Shown in pieces: positions 22,357-30,449 of a stretch of 64,000 bases of DNA. Position 1 is the stretch's first letter. Each line of letters starts with the position of its first letter. The notes under the pieces are model-generated. The model made no database searches, was not told the origin of the DNA, and worked only from the letters and a program-made list of their open reading frames with translations. The position numbers and the translations under genes were made by a program. Where the stretch lies: contig NZ_JAMYJR010000035.1 of NCBI RefSeq assembly GCF_024137025.1, forward strand, positions 88,457 to 152,456, written 5' to 3'. The DNA comes from Paractinoplanes aksuensis. Lineage in GTDB: Bacteria > Actinomycetota > Actinomycetes > Mycobacteriales > Micromonosporaceae.

Positions 22357-22786
22357 ATGGTCCGCGCCGGAGCCGACACCGACGGCAACCCCCTCCTCGT
22401 AGACCTGAGCCGCCTCGACGGCGTCCTGAGCATCACCGGCGACCCCGCCGTGGCCCGCCAGGTCATCCAGAACCTGGTGGCCGAGGTGACCCGCCTACGC
22501 CCCGGCCTGCCGGTTCGCGTGCTACCCGACGGCAACCCCTCAACGGCGGCCCCACACCGGCCCGGTCCGAGGCACAGCCTGGCGCCGCCCCATCGCCGGC
22601 CTGGTCATCGCCTACTCCCCCGACCAGGCCGCCACCGCCCTGTCCCTGTGCGGCACAGCCGGCGCCGGCTGGACCGGCCTGTTCTGCGGCGACGCAGGCA
22701 AGGGCACCCACTGGCGCTGGTCCGTAGCCGCCGACGGCACCCTCACCATCCCCGTGCTGGGCGTCACCCTGACCGCGCCCGCTTGA
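22357..22786 (+). pseudogene. Frameshifted remnant of a larger actinobacterial protein
   Basis: Frame 1 from 22357 encodes GADTDGNPLLVDLSRL, then VLSITGDPAVARQVIQNL and VAEVTRLRPGLPVRVLPDG. Near 22545-22590 the coding signal moves to frame 2 (WRRPIAGLVIAYSPDQAA, then CGTAGAGWTGLFCGDAGKG, and a final WRWSVAADGTLTIPVLG) and stops at 22784-22786. Both halves have protein-like composition and ordinary codon use. I cannot name the family with confidence; the first half resembles the membrane-proximal part of large LysM/BTAD-type proteins of actinomycetes. No start or ribosome binding site fits an intact gene. Confidence 0.5.
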
Positions 22787-22852
22787 GCAGGATCTGCACT
22801 GGTTCGGCACTCGGCTGCGGCACGGTGGCGGCCGAGTCTGAGGAGGACCAGG

Positions 22853-23788
22853 ATGCGGATAACTACGCCTTTCACCGCGAAATCGACCGCTGACGAGGTG
22901 TCCGACGGGGTCGACCTGACCGGCCGGCGCGCGATCGTCACCGGCGGCGCGTCCGGCATCGGCGTCGAGACGGCCCGGACGCTCGCCCGGCGCGGCGCGG
23001 CCGTCACCTTGGCCGTGCGGGATGTCGAACGGGCCCGTGCCGTGGCCGACAACATCGCCCGCAGCACGGGCAACGACCTGATCGACGTCCGCCCGCTGGA
23101 GCTGACCGACCTCGAGTCGATCGCCGCGTTCGCCGAGGCCTGGGACGGGCCGTTGCACCTGCTGGTGAACAACGCCGGCGTGATGGCGCTGCCCGAGCGC
23201 ACACCCGACCCGCGGGGCTGGGAGTTCCAGTTCGCGACCAACCACCTCGGCCACTTCGCGCTGACCCTCGGCCTGCACCGCGCCCTCGCCGCGGCCCGGG
23301 GAGCCCGGGTGGTCAGCCTGAGCTCGTCCGGCCACCTGTTCTCGCCGGTGGTCTTCGACGACATCAATTTCCACTTCCGTCCGTACGACGCCACGCTCGC
23401 CTACGGCCAGTCGAAGTCCGCGGTCAACCTGTTCGCGGTGGCCGCGAGCACGCGCTGGCGCGACGACGGCATCACCGTCAACGCGGTGAACCCGGGCGCC
23501 ATCGCCACCCCGCTGCAGCGGCACGTCGGCGGCAAACTGGCCACCCCGGTCGAACTGCGGAAGACCACCCAGCAGGGCGCCTCGACCACCGTGCTGCTGG
23601 CCACCTCGCCGTTGCTCGACGGGATCGGCGGCCGGTACTTCAACGACAACCAGGAGGCCGTGCCGACCGACCACCGCCCCGACAAGGTCGAGGAGCTGGT
23701 GGCCAGCGTCGCGCCCTACTCGCTGGACCCGGAGAACGCCGAGCGGCTGTGGACCGTCTCGGCCCACGCGATCGGAGCACCGGCCTGA
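22853..23788 (+). CDS. Short-chain dehydrogenase/reductase
   Basis: A 311-aa SDR oxidoreductase of the retinol-dehydrogenase-like type: cofactor motif TGGASGIG, structural NNAG (LLVNNAGVM), catalytic Ser in VVSLSSSGH and the YGQSK active-site pair. NADP(H) preference is suggested by the basic residue in AVRDVERAR. ATG start with GAGGAGGACCAGG immediately upstream. Substrate unknown. Remnants of other genes lie on both sides, so it may be an island survivor or the ancestral gene at the site. Confidence 0.92.
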   Translation: MRITTPFTAKSTADEVSDGVDLTGRRAIVTGGASGIGVETARTLARRGAAVTLAVRDVERARAVADNIARSTGNDLIDVRPLELTDLESIAAFAEAWDGPLHLLVNNAGVMALPERTPDPRGWEFQFATNHLGHFALTLGLHRALAAARGARVVSLSSSGHLFSPVVFDDINFHFRPYDATLAYGQSKSAVNLFAVAASTRWRDDGITVNAVNPGAIATPLQRHVGGKLATPVELRKTTQQGASTTVLLATSPLLDGIGGRYFNDNQEAVPTDHRPDKVEELVASVAPYSLDPENAERLWTVSAHAIGAPA

Positions 23789-23973
23789 CGGCCGTCGGCT
23801 GGATCGGGCTCGGCGACCAGGGCGCGAGCCACCTGAGCCGCGTCCACCCGATCGACCTGGACATCCACGCCAAGCCCGTGGCCGGCCTCGGCGACGACGT
23901 GGCCGGGCTGACCGGACGGGCCGGGGCCGGGGCTGAAGCCCGGCCCGGGCCGGCCCGGTGGCTCAGCGGGTGA
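23788..23973 (+). pseudogene. N-terminal fragment of an NAD(P)-binding beta-hydroxyacid dehydrogenase
   Basis: Directly after the SDR stop the reading frame encodes TAVGWIGLGDQGASHLSRV, a clear Rossmann GxGxxG opening typical of the 3-hydroxyisobutyrate / 6-phosphogluconate dehydrogenase family, followed by DLDIHAKPVAGLGDDVAGL. It then dissolves into a GC-rich hairpin and runs into the convergent lldD gene. No start codon is present. I read it as a deletion remnant. Confidence 0.5.
23919..23951. terminator. GC-rich hairpin between SDR and lldD
   Basis: A long GC stem with single-base bulges around a TGAA loop (centre about 23935). It lies between the convergent SDR and LldD-like genes. Confidence 0.6.
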
Positions 23974-25198
23974 TCGGGACCAGGCGCGCCAGTTGGGTGA
24001 CGTGGGCCGGGGTGAGTTCGGCCAGGCTGTGGGCGCCGAGCAGTTTCATCGTGCGGACGATCTGCTCGGTCAGGATGCCGATGGCGCGGTCGACACCGGG
24101 TCGGCCGCCCGCCATCAGCCCGTACAGATAGGCCCGGCCGATCAGGGTGAAGCGGGCGCCCAAAGCGATGCAGGCCACGATGTCGGCGCCGTTCATGATG
24201 CCGGTGTCGACGCTGATCTCGACGTCGGCGCCGACCTCGCGGACCACCTGGGGCAGCAGGTGGAACGGGATGGGGGCGCGGTCGAGCTGGCGGCCGCCGT
24301 GGTTGGACAGGACGATGCCGTCGACGCCCAGGGCGGTCAGCTTCTTGGCGTCGTCGAGCGTCTGCACGCCCTTGACCGCGAGCTTGCCGGGCCACATCTC
24401 GCGGACGATCCGCAGGTCTTCGTAGCTGATCGTCGGGTCCATCGCGGCGTCCAGCAGTTCGCCGACCGTGCCGCCGGTGGCCGAGAGCGAGGCGAACTCG
24501 AGCTTCGGCGTGGTCAGGAAGTCGTACCACCACCAGGGGCGGGGCACCGCGTTGGCGATGGTGCGCAGGCCGAGCTGGGGCGGGATCGAGAAGCCGTTGC
24601 GCTTGTCGCGCAGCCGGGCGCCGGCCACGGGGGTGTCGACGGTGAAGAACAGCGTGTCGAAGCCGGCCTTGGCCGCGCGCTCGACCAGGGCGTACGAGAT
24701 CTCGCGCTGTTTCATCACGTACAGCTGGAACCAGTTGCGGCCGGTCGGGTTGACCTCTTTGACCGTCTCGATGCTGGTCGTGCCCAGCGTCGACAGGCAG
24801 AACGGGATGCCCGCGGCGGCAGCCGCCCCGGCCCCGGCCGTCTCACCCTCGGTCTGCATGAGCCGGGTGAACCCGGTCGGCGCGATGCCGAAGGGCAGGG
24901 CCGACGGGCCGCCGAAGACCGTGGCCGAGGTATCGACGTTCGCCACGTCACGCAGCACCGACGGGTGGAACTCGACGTCCTGGAAGGCCTGCCGGGCCCG
25001 GGTCAGCGACAACTCACCCTCGGCCGCGCCGTCGGTGTAGTCGAAGGCGGCCCGCGGGGTGCGGCGCTTGGCGATCAGCCGCAGGTCCTCGATCGTGAGG
25101 GCGGCTTCGAGACGGCGGGTGCGCCCGTTGAGCTGAGGCTTCTTGAACTGCATGAGTTCGAGGATCTCGGCGGGCTTGGGGAATTGACGCTGGACCAC
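23963..25198 (-). CDS. lldD: FMN-dependent alpha-hydroxyacid dehydrogenase (LldD1/MftD-like)
   Basis: A 411-aa member of the lactate dehydrogenase/glycolate oxidase family. Visible: the Tyr in AFDYTDGAAEGE, FGIAPTGFTRLM, STLGTTSIE, and the active-site NHGGRQLD; the FMN phosphate loop reads SVDTGIMNGADIV. From memory the sequence closely resembles mycobacterial Rv0694 (LldD1/MftD), a mycofactocin maturation enzyme. No mycofactocin precursor or radical SAM gene is nearby, so an L-lactate or other 2-hydroxyacid oxidation role cannot be separated from an MftD role here. ATG/GTG start at 25198; probably monocistronic. Confidence 0.88.
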   Translation of the reverse strand: MVQRQFPKPAEILELMQFKKPQLNGRTRRLEAALTIEDLRLIAKRRTPRAAFDYTDGAAEGELSLTRARQAFQDVEFHPSVLRDVANVDTSATVFGGPSALPFGIAPTGFTRLMQTEGETAGAGAAAAAGIPFCLSTLGTTSIETVKEVNPTGRNWFQLYVMKQREISYALVERAAKAGFDTLFFTVDTPVAGARLRDKRNGFSIPPQLGLRTIANAVPRPWWWYDFLTTPKLEFASLSATGGTVGELLDAAMDPTISYEDLRIVREMWPGKLAVKGVQTLDDAKKLTALGVDGIVLSNHGGRQLDRAPIPFHLLPQVVREVGADVEISVDTGIMNGADIVACIALGARFTLIGRAYLYGLMAGGRPGVDRAIGILTEQIVRTMKLLGAHSLAELTPAHVTQLARLVPITR

Positions 25199-25254
25199 GC
25201 GGCCAGCCTACGGCTCAGAATCCGAGGTGACCATGTCTGGCGTCAACGGCCCTT

Positions 25255-25755
25255 TCAGTACGCCGGGGTGAGCTCCCGGGCCCGCAGCTGCGACAACGCG
25301 TAGTGCTGGCGCGACTTCACCGTGCCCACGGGAATGTCGAGGTGCGAGGCCGTCTCCTGCGCGGTCCAACCGGCCAGCGACATGTGGGCCACCACGCTCC
25401 GGTGCTCGGCCGAGAGCCGGCGCAGGGTCGCGGCGGCGTCGGTGCGGGCCACGACGCGGTCGGCGTGATCGGGGACGACGGCCACCGGCTCCTCGGCCAC
25501 CCCGACGCACTCGTGCCGGGCGGCCGCGCTGCGCAGCCAGTCGATGGCCAGGTTACGCGCGACGGTGAGCAGCCAGCCGCGCAGTGAGCCCTCGGTGCTG
25601 TGCAGCCGCTCGGTGCGCAGCCAGGCCCGGATCAGCGTCTCCTGCACGATGTCCTCGGCCAGATGGTGGTCGCGGACGATCGTGCGCACATAACTGACCA
25701 GGGCGGCGTGATGGTCGGCGACCAGTGTGGCGAACAGGCGGTCGGTCTGCGTCAT
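25255..25755 (-). CDS. ECF sigma factor (first of a divergent pair)
   Basis: A 166-aa ECF-type RNA polymerase sigma factor: region 2 (VSYVRTIVRDHHLAEDIVQETLIRAW, RGWLLTVARNLAIDWLRS) and region 4 (LRRLSAEHRSVVAHMSLAGWTAQETASHLDIPVGTVKSR). No anti-sigma gene lies beside it. Divergent from a second ECF sigma gene with an AT-rich intergenic region between them. Confidence 0.93.
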   Translation of the reverse strand: MTQTDRLFATLVADHHAALVSYVRTIVRDHHLAEDIVQETLIRAWLRTERLHSTEGSLRGWLLTVARNLAIDWLRSAAARHECVGVAEEPVAVVPDHADRVVARTDAAATLRRLSAEHRSVVAHMSLAGWTAQETASHLDIPVGTVKSRQHYALSQLRARELTPAY

Positions 25756-26002
25756 CGGGGCTCTCGATTCCTGCTGGGGACGCCGCCCTTCAACGTGACT
25801 TCGAGGCCCTGGTTCGCTTTATGATTCTTGACACTTCGGCACCTTTAGGACCGGATTAATAAATTGCGTTCCGAATCCACCGAATAACGTTCCGTCCAAC
25901 CTTTTGCGGCACGCCGCAATCGTGCGAACGCGCACAGCAACGTCACTCGAATCGCATTCGCACGCCATTCCGATCGCACCGCGCCCACCTAGCGTCGGGA
26001 TC
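25756..26002. promoter_or_regulatory. AT-rich divergent promoter region between two ECF sigma genes
   Basis: A 247-bp gene-free stretch, locally AT-rich (TTAATAAATT near 25855). On the minus strand two CGGAACG blocks (around 25867-25873 and 25888-25894) resemble ECF -35 elements of the GGAAC type pointing toward the 25255-25755 gene, which would allow autoregulation. No clear partner -10 is assigned. Confidence 0.4.
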
Positions 26003-26524
26003 ATGCCTGCCGCGTTGGACACCGTCGCTGACCGGGACCGGGAGAGCCGCCTGGTCGCCTTGTACGAGGCGTGCTCCCCCGGTCTGGCCCGGTTCATCGG
26101 CCGCCTCACCCACGACGAACAAGCCACCGAGGACCTGCTGCAGGAGACGATGCTGCGGGCCTGGCGCCACATCGACGACCTGCCCCCGGACGACGAGGGC
26201 ATCCGGCGCTGGCTGTTCACTGTGGCCCGCCGGCTGGTCATCGACAGCGTCCGGCTGCGCCACCACCAACCTGTCACCAGTACGGCCCTCGACCTCACGC
26301 TGATGCCGGCCGACGACGACACGATCGCGGCCGCGCTGGCCGGTCAGACCGTGCGGCACGCCTTCGACCGGCTCAGCCTGGCCCACCGGGCGGTGCTGTC
26401 CGAGGTCTTCCTGCACGGCCACACCCCCGAACAGGCGGCGGAGCGGCTCGGCCTGCCGGTCGGCACGGTCAAATCACGTACGCACTACGCCCTGCGCGCC
26501 CTGCGCACGGGAATCGCCGCTTAG
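26003..26524 (+). CDS. ECF sigma factor (second of a divergent pair)
   Basis: A 173-aa ECF sigma factor: region 2 GLARFIGRLTHDEQATEDLLQET and RRWLFTVARRLVIDSVRLR, region 4 FDRLSLAHRAVLSEVFLHG and AAERLGLPVGTVKSRTHYA. ATG at 26003 is used because upstream in-frame codons look non-coding. The last 51 bases overlap the 3' end of the convergent GGDEF-EAL gene. No anti-sigma partner is visible. Confidence 0.9.
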   Translation: MPAALDTVADRDRESRLVALYEACSPGLARFIGRLTHDEQATEDLLQETMLRAWRHIDDLPPDDEGIRRWLFTVARRLVIDSVRLRHHQPVTSTALDLTLMPADDDTIAAALAGQTVRHAFDRLSLAHRAVLSEVFLHGHTPEQAAERLGLPVGTVKSRTHYALRALRTGIAA

Positions 26525-28765
26525 CAGTTGCAGGCGGTCGCCGACCTCGTGCGGGGGCAGAGGCCGGCCGAACAAGTAGCCCTGGCCGTACTCGTAGCCC
26601 AGCCCGCGGATCAGCTCGCGCTGCTCGTCGGTCTCGATGCCCTCGGCCACCGACGAGAAGTCGAGCGCGGTCGCCATCTGGCTGACCGCGGTGGCCACGG
26701 CCGCCTGCCGGCCCACGGTGGTGATCGACTCGACGAACGAGCGGTCCAGCTTCAGGGTCGTCACCGGCACGGTCAGCAGTAGGCCGAGCGAGGACGCGGC
26801 GGTGCCGAAGTCGTCCAGCGCGAGCCGCAGACCCAGGGCGCGCAGACCGAGCAGGGCCGCCGCCGACTCCTCGTCGTCCAGCACCGCGGTCTCGGTGACC
26901 TCGATGGTCAGCAGGCGCGGGGGCAGGCCGGTGTCGCGCAGCACCGCGGCCACCTCGTCGACGAAGCCGGGGCTGCGCAGCTGGCGGCCGGCCACGTTCA
27001 CGCCGACGCTCAGGTCACCCGCGCCGGGGAAGTCGGCCCGCCACCGGGCGGCCTGCCGGCACGCCTCGCGCAGGGCCCAGGCGCCGATCCCCACGATGTG
27101 CCCGGACCGCTCGGCCAGCGGGATGAACTCGACCGGCGAGACCAGGCCCCGGGTCGGGTGGTTCCATCGGATCAGCGCCTCGACGCCGGTCATCCGCAAG
27201 TCGTCGAGGGCCACGATGGGCTGGTAGACGAGCGTGAACTCGCCGCCGCCGACCGCCGAGGCCAGATCGCGGATGATCTCGGCGTCGGCCGCCGTGCGAG
27301 CGCCCATCTCGTCGCTGAAGCAGACCGACGTGCCCTTGCCCCGCCGCTTGGCCTCGTACATCGCGATGTCGGCGTTGCTGAGCAGGGTGGCCGGCTCGTC
27401 GCCGGGCCGGGCCCAGGCCACGCCGATGCTGGCCCGGGTGTGCCCGGCCAGTCCCGTCTGCAGGTCGTCGGCGACGCGGCGCGCACCCTCGGGCCCGGTG
27501 TCGGGCAGCAGGATGGTGAACTCGTCGCCGCCCAGCCGCGAGACCAGGTCGTCGGCCCGGACCGTGGCCCGCAGCCGCTCGGCCACGTCGACCAGCAGGG
27601 CGTCGCCGGCGGCGTGGCCCATCGTGTCGTTGACCGTCTTGAAGTCGTCCAGGTCGATCAGCAGCACGGACGGGGAGCCGCCCTCGTCCAGGTGCTGCTG
27701 CAACTGCTCGGTGAAGTGGGTGCGGTTGGCCAGCCCGGTCAGGCCGTCGGTCGAGGCCTGTTCGCGCAGCAGCACCTCCTGGTCGGTGAGGTGGTCGAGC
27801 GCGACGTCGAGGCGATCGATCAGCCGCACGTTGTCCTGGAAGGCGATGAGCTGCCGCACCGCGACCAGCACCGTGATGACGACCACGCCCGCGGTCGCGC
27901 CCCAGAAGCGGGTCGACACGTCGTCGGGCAGCGCGATGAGGAACACCGCGAAGGTCACGGCGATCATTCCGTACGGAAGCAGGCTGTAGGGCTTGCGCTT
28001 GACCGCGGGGACCGGGCCGTCGGTGCGGACCACAGCCTCCTGGATGCGCGGGCCGATCGCGATGAGCAGCGAGGGCAGCAGCAACACCATGAAGACGTAC
28101 GAGTGGTCCTGGTCCTGGAACGGGCCGGGCAGGAACGCCGCGAGCCCCTGGACGACGGGCGCGGCGACCATCGGCCAGGCCGCGACCCGGGCCATCGGCG
28201 GCCGGGGCACCAGCGCGGCCTTGGTCGCGGCGAACGCGGCCACCACGACCAGGGCGGCCGTGATGCTGGCGGTGACCCGGTCGACCGGCGCGGTGACCGG
28301 GTAGACGGCGAAGCACCAGGCCGCCACGCCGCCGCCGACCAGCACGGTGGTCGCGTCGAGCCAGAAGACGAGCCGCTCGCGGGACGAGCGCAGGCCGTGC
28401 GGGAAGAGCAGGCAGGCCAGCACGTTGCTGGACATGCCGACGATGAAGAAGGCGGACTGCACGGTGGTGCCGGTGGTCGACGCGGTGGCCGGGTTCAACA
28501 GGGTGTGAACGGCCTGGAAGCTGTCGCCGATCGTGAACGAGGACCCGGCGAAGGCGATGGCCGACCAGAACCGGCGGTAGTGCGGCACGAGCGCGCGCAA
28601 CCGCCAGGCCCCGTAGGCCAGGGCGGCGTCCATCGGCACCTGCGCGCACCAGAACACCTGCGACTGGCGGTGCGGGTCGCCCTCGAGCAGGGCGAACAGC
28701 ACGAATCCGGTCAGGGTGACGGCGAACAGCGCCACCAGGATCGGATCCCGCCGCAACGTCCTCAC
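26474..28765 (-). CDS. Membrane GGDEF-EAL cyclic-di-GMP enzyme
   Basis: A 763-aa bifunctional c-di-GMP turnover protein. The N-terminal half holds about nine transmembrane helices, probably a sensory module; a GGDEF domain follows (DGLTGLANR, intact LGGDEF near residue 420), then an EAL domain (GVEALIRWNH, TIEVTETAVLDD, LDDFGTAASS, EGIETDEQ). Both catalytic signatures look intact, so it could make and degrade c-di-GMP. GTG at 28765 is chosen for the GGGGAGGG just upstream. It converges with and overlaps the ECF sigma gene by 51 bp. Confidence 0.93.
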   Translation of the reverse strand: MRTLRRDPILVALFAVTLTGFVLFALLEGDPHRQSQVFWCAQVPMDAALAYGAWRLRALVPHYRRFWSAIAFAGSSFTIGDSFQAVHTLLNPATASTTGTTVQSAFFIVGMSSNVLACLLFPHGLRSSRERLVFWLDATTVLVGGGVAAWCFAVYPVTAPVDRVTASITAALVVVAAFAATKAALVPRPPMARVAAWPMVAAPVVQGLAAFLPGPFQDQDHSYVFMVLLLPSLLIAIGPRIQEAVVRTDGPVPAVKRKPYSLLPYGMIAVTFAVFLIALPDDVSTRFWGATAGVVVITVLVAVRQLIAFQDNVRLIDRLDVALDHLTDQEVLLREQASTDGLTGLANRTHFTEQLQQHLDEGGSPSVLLIDLDDFKTVNDTMGHAAGDALLVDVAERLRATVRADDLVSRLGGDEFTILLPDTGPEGARRVADDLQTGLAGHTRASIGVAWARPGDEPATLLSNADIAMYEAKRRGKGTSVCFSDEMGARTAADAEIIRDLASAVGGGEFTLVYQPIVALDDLRMTGVEALIRWNHPTRGLVSPVEFIPLAERSGHIVGIGAWALREACRQAARWRADFPGAGDLSVGVNVAGRQLRSPGFVDEVAAVLRDTGLPPRLLTIEVTETAVLDDEESAAALLGLRALGLRLALDDFGTAASSLGLLLTVPVTTLKLDRSFVESITTVGRQAAVATAVSQMATALDFSSVAEGIETDEQRELIRGLGYEYGQGYLFGRPLPPHEVGDRLQLLSGDSRAQGAQGVVRT

Positions 28766-28833
28766 ATGCCCTCCCCACCTGGCTCTCGACCCGGGGAAAA
28801 TCGGCCGCAACCGGCGCCAGTTGAAGGAAATGG

Positions 28834-30225
28834 TCAGATCAACCCGGGGCGGGCGAAGAACGTGCTGTCGGCACTGGCCGGGAGCTGGTCGATCCCGAGC
28901 TGGTCACCGATGCGCCGCACGAAGAAACCCCGATAGTTGTACGACTCCAGCGCGATGCCACCGGCCGCCGCCCCGGCCGCGCCGCAGAAGGTGGCGTCCC
29001 CGCGGAACAGCACGGTGCCGTCGTCGGCGTTCAGCCGCAGCCGGAAGTCCTGATGCCGCAGGTATCCGCCCCCGGCGGCGCGGAACGACACGCACGACGG
29101 GTCGGCCAGCCCGGCGACCACCTGCCAGGTGGCCTGCTGCCGGTCGGCGGCGACGCTGCCCGGGCCGACGGCGGCGAGCACGCCCTGATCGCCGAACACG
29201 GTCACGTACTGCCCGGGCGCGGCGGCCGACTCGAGCGACACCGGCCCTCTGGCCAACGGCCCGGCCGACGCTTGCGGCCGGGGCGGCGGCTGCGTGCCGG
29301 TGGCCCACCCGGTGGCGGGCACGGTGACCCCCACGGCCAGAACGCTCGCGCCGATCGCGACCAGCAGCGGATGCGTCGCCAGCGCGTGCAGGGCGGCAGC
29401 GGTCGCGGTCTTGGCCGTCACCGCGGATTTGATCAGGTCGGCGCCGAGAAGGGCGAGCGGCACGGGCAGCAGGCCCAGGGCCGGCAGCAGGCGGTCGGCC
29501 GGCACCTGGTCGCCGGCGGCGGCGGTGCAGACCGGGCAGGCCCGGACGTGGCGGCCGATCCGTTTGCGCCAGTACGAGTTCGCCGTCCCGTCCCAGTTGG
29601 CCACGACCTCACCGAGGGCGTCGCAGCCCGGCGCCGCCTCCAGGGCGGCCACGATGCCGCGGCTGGCCTCGAGCTGCTCGCGCATGCGCTGGATCCGGAC
29701 TCCCGCGTGGGCCACGCCGACGCCGAGGCCGGCGGCGACCTCGGCCCGGGTGAGCTCGCCGACCAGTTCCAGCCACCACAGCGAGAACACCGTGCGCTCG
29801 TCCGCGCCCATCCAGGCGGTGGCGTGCCGCACCTGGCGGCGCTGCCCGGTCAGGGCGGCCCGGAGCACGGCCGGCCCCTCGACCTCGGCCGCATCGTCCG
29901 CGCGGCCGGCGGCCGCCTCGAGCGGGGCGGCCCGGTCGGCCGCGGCCCTCTCGCGTACGCCGTGGGTGCTGATCTGGTGGACGGCGATGGCGGTGAGCCA
30001 GGATCGGAAGCTGCCCGGCGACCGCAGGTCCCCCAGCTGCCGCAGCGCGCGCATCATGACGTCCTGCACCACGTCGTCGACCTCGGCGTCACCGGGCCGG
30101 GCCCGGCGGACGAGGTTGTAGACCAGCGGCAGGTGGCGGCGCACCAGCTCGTTGAGCGCGGCGCGGTCGCCGGCCCGGGCTGCGAGCACCATGTCGTCGT
30201 CACGGACGGGCCGGGGTGCCGTCAT
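28834..30225 (-). CDS. Membrane-anchored sigma factor with zinc-finger and C-terminal AbfB domain
   Basis: A 463-aa multidomain regulator. Sigma region 2 (about 15-90: HLPLVYNLVRRARPGDAEVDDVVQDV, SFRSWLTAIAVHQIS) and a region-4-like part (about 135-195) are followed by a zinc-finger anti-sigma-like segment (HVRACPVC, about 235), one main transmembrane helix (about 285-305), a Pro-rich linker, and an extracytoplasmic AbfB/CBM42-type beta-trefoil (about 325-463: YLRHQDFRLRLNADDG, GDATFCGAAG). Topology predicts sigma inside and the arabinofuranose-binding domain outside. The divergent neighbour is a GH62 arabinofuranosidase, so a substrate-sensing switch is likely. ECF groups with membrane and sugar-binding extensions exist in actinobacteria. 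Start ATG with GGAAGGAGG. Confidence 0.9.
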   Translation of the reverse strand: MTAPRPVRDDDMVLAARAGDRAALNELVRRHLPLVYNLVRRARPGDAEVDDVVQDVMMRALRQLGDLRSPGSFRSWLTAIAVHQISTHGVRERAAADRAAPLEAAAGRADDAAEVEGPAVLRAALTGQRRQVRHATAWMGADERTVFSLWWLELVGELTRAEVAAGLGVGVAHAGVRIQRMREQLEASRGIVAALEAAPGCDALGEVVANWDGTANSYWRKRIGRHVRACPVCTAAAGDQVPADRLLPALGLLPVPLALLGADLIKSAVTAKTATAAALHALATHPLLVAIGASVLAVGVTVPATGWATGTQPPPRPQASAGPLARGPVSLESAAAPGQYVTVFGDQGVLAAVGPGSVAADRQQATWQVVAGLADPSCVSFRAAGGGYLRHQDFRLRLNADDGTVLFRGDATFCGAAGAAAGGIALESYNYRGFFVRRIGDQLGIDQLPASADSTFFARPGLI

Positions 30226-30387
30226 GGAGCCCTCCTTCCTGCGCCGAGCCGGGGCTCGACCGGATCGTAGAAGAGCGATTCACCGCATTCAAGAAGATGA
30301 AAAAGCGTTACGCCGGTACGGGCGAATTGGTCACCTTGAACCGGTCGAAACCGTCTGGCAACATTCGCGACATCCCCTTCGCTTCCC

Positions 30388-30425
30388 GGAACCCGTCCCG
30401 TGAGCGTGTGTTGTTAACGCTCACA
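30388..30425 (+). promoter_or_regulatory. Candidate ECF promoter with overlapping dyad upstream of GH62
   Basis: GGAACC (30388-30393) followed 18 bp later by TGTT (30412) resembles an ECF-type promoter facing the GH62 gene. An inverted repeat GTGAGCGT (30400-30407) / ACGCTCAC (30417-30424) overlaps it. TGTTAACGCTCACA (30412-30425) also looks like a LacI-type half-symmetric operator with a central CG. No LacI gene is in the window. Confidence 0.5.
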
Positions 30426-30449
30426 CTCCCCCATTCGAAGGAGCACCTC

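Noticed and set aside
28834..30225. Two separate genes (sigma factor and AbfB protein)
   Set aside because: The frame is continuous from ATG to stop with no internal stop or good internal start near the membrane helix, so a true fusion is the simpler reading.
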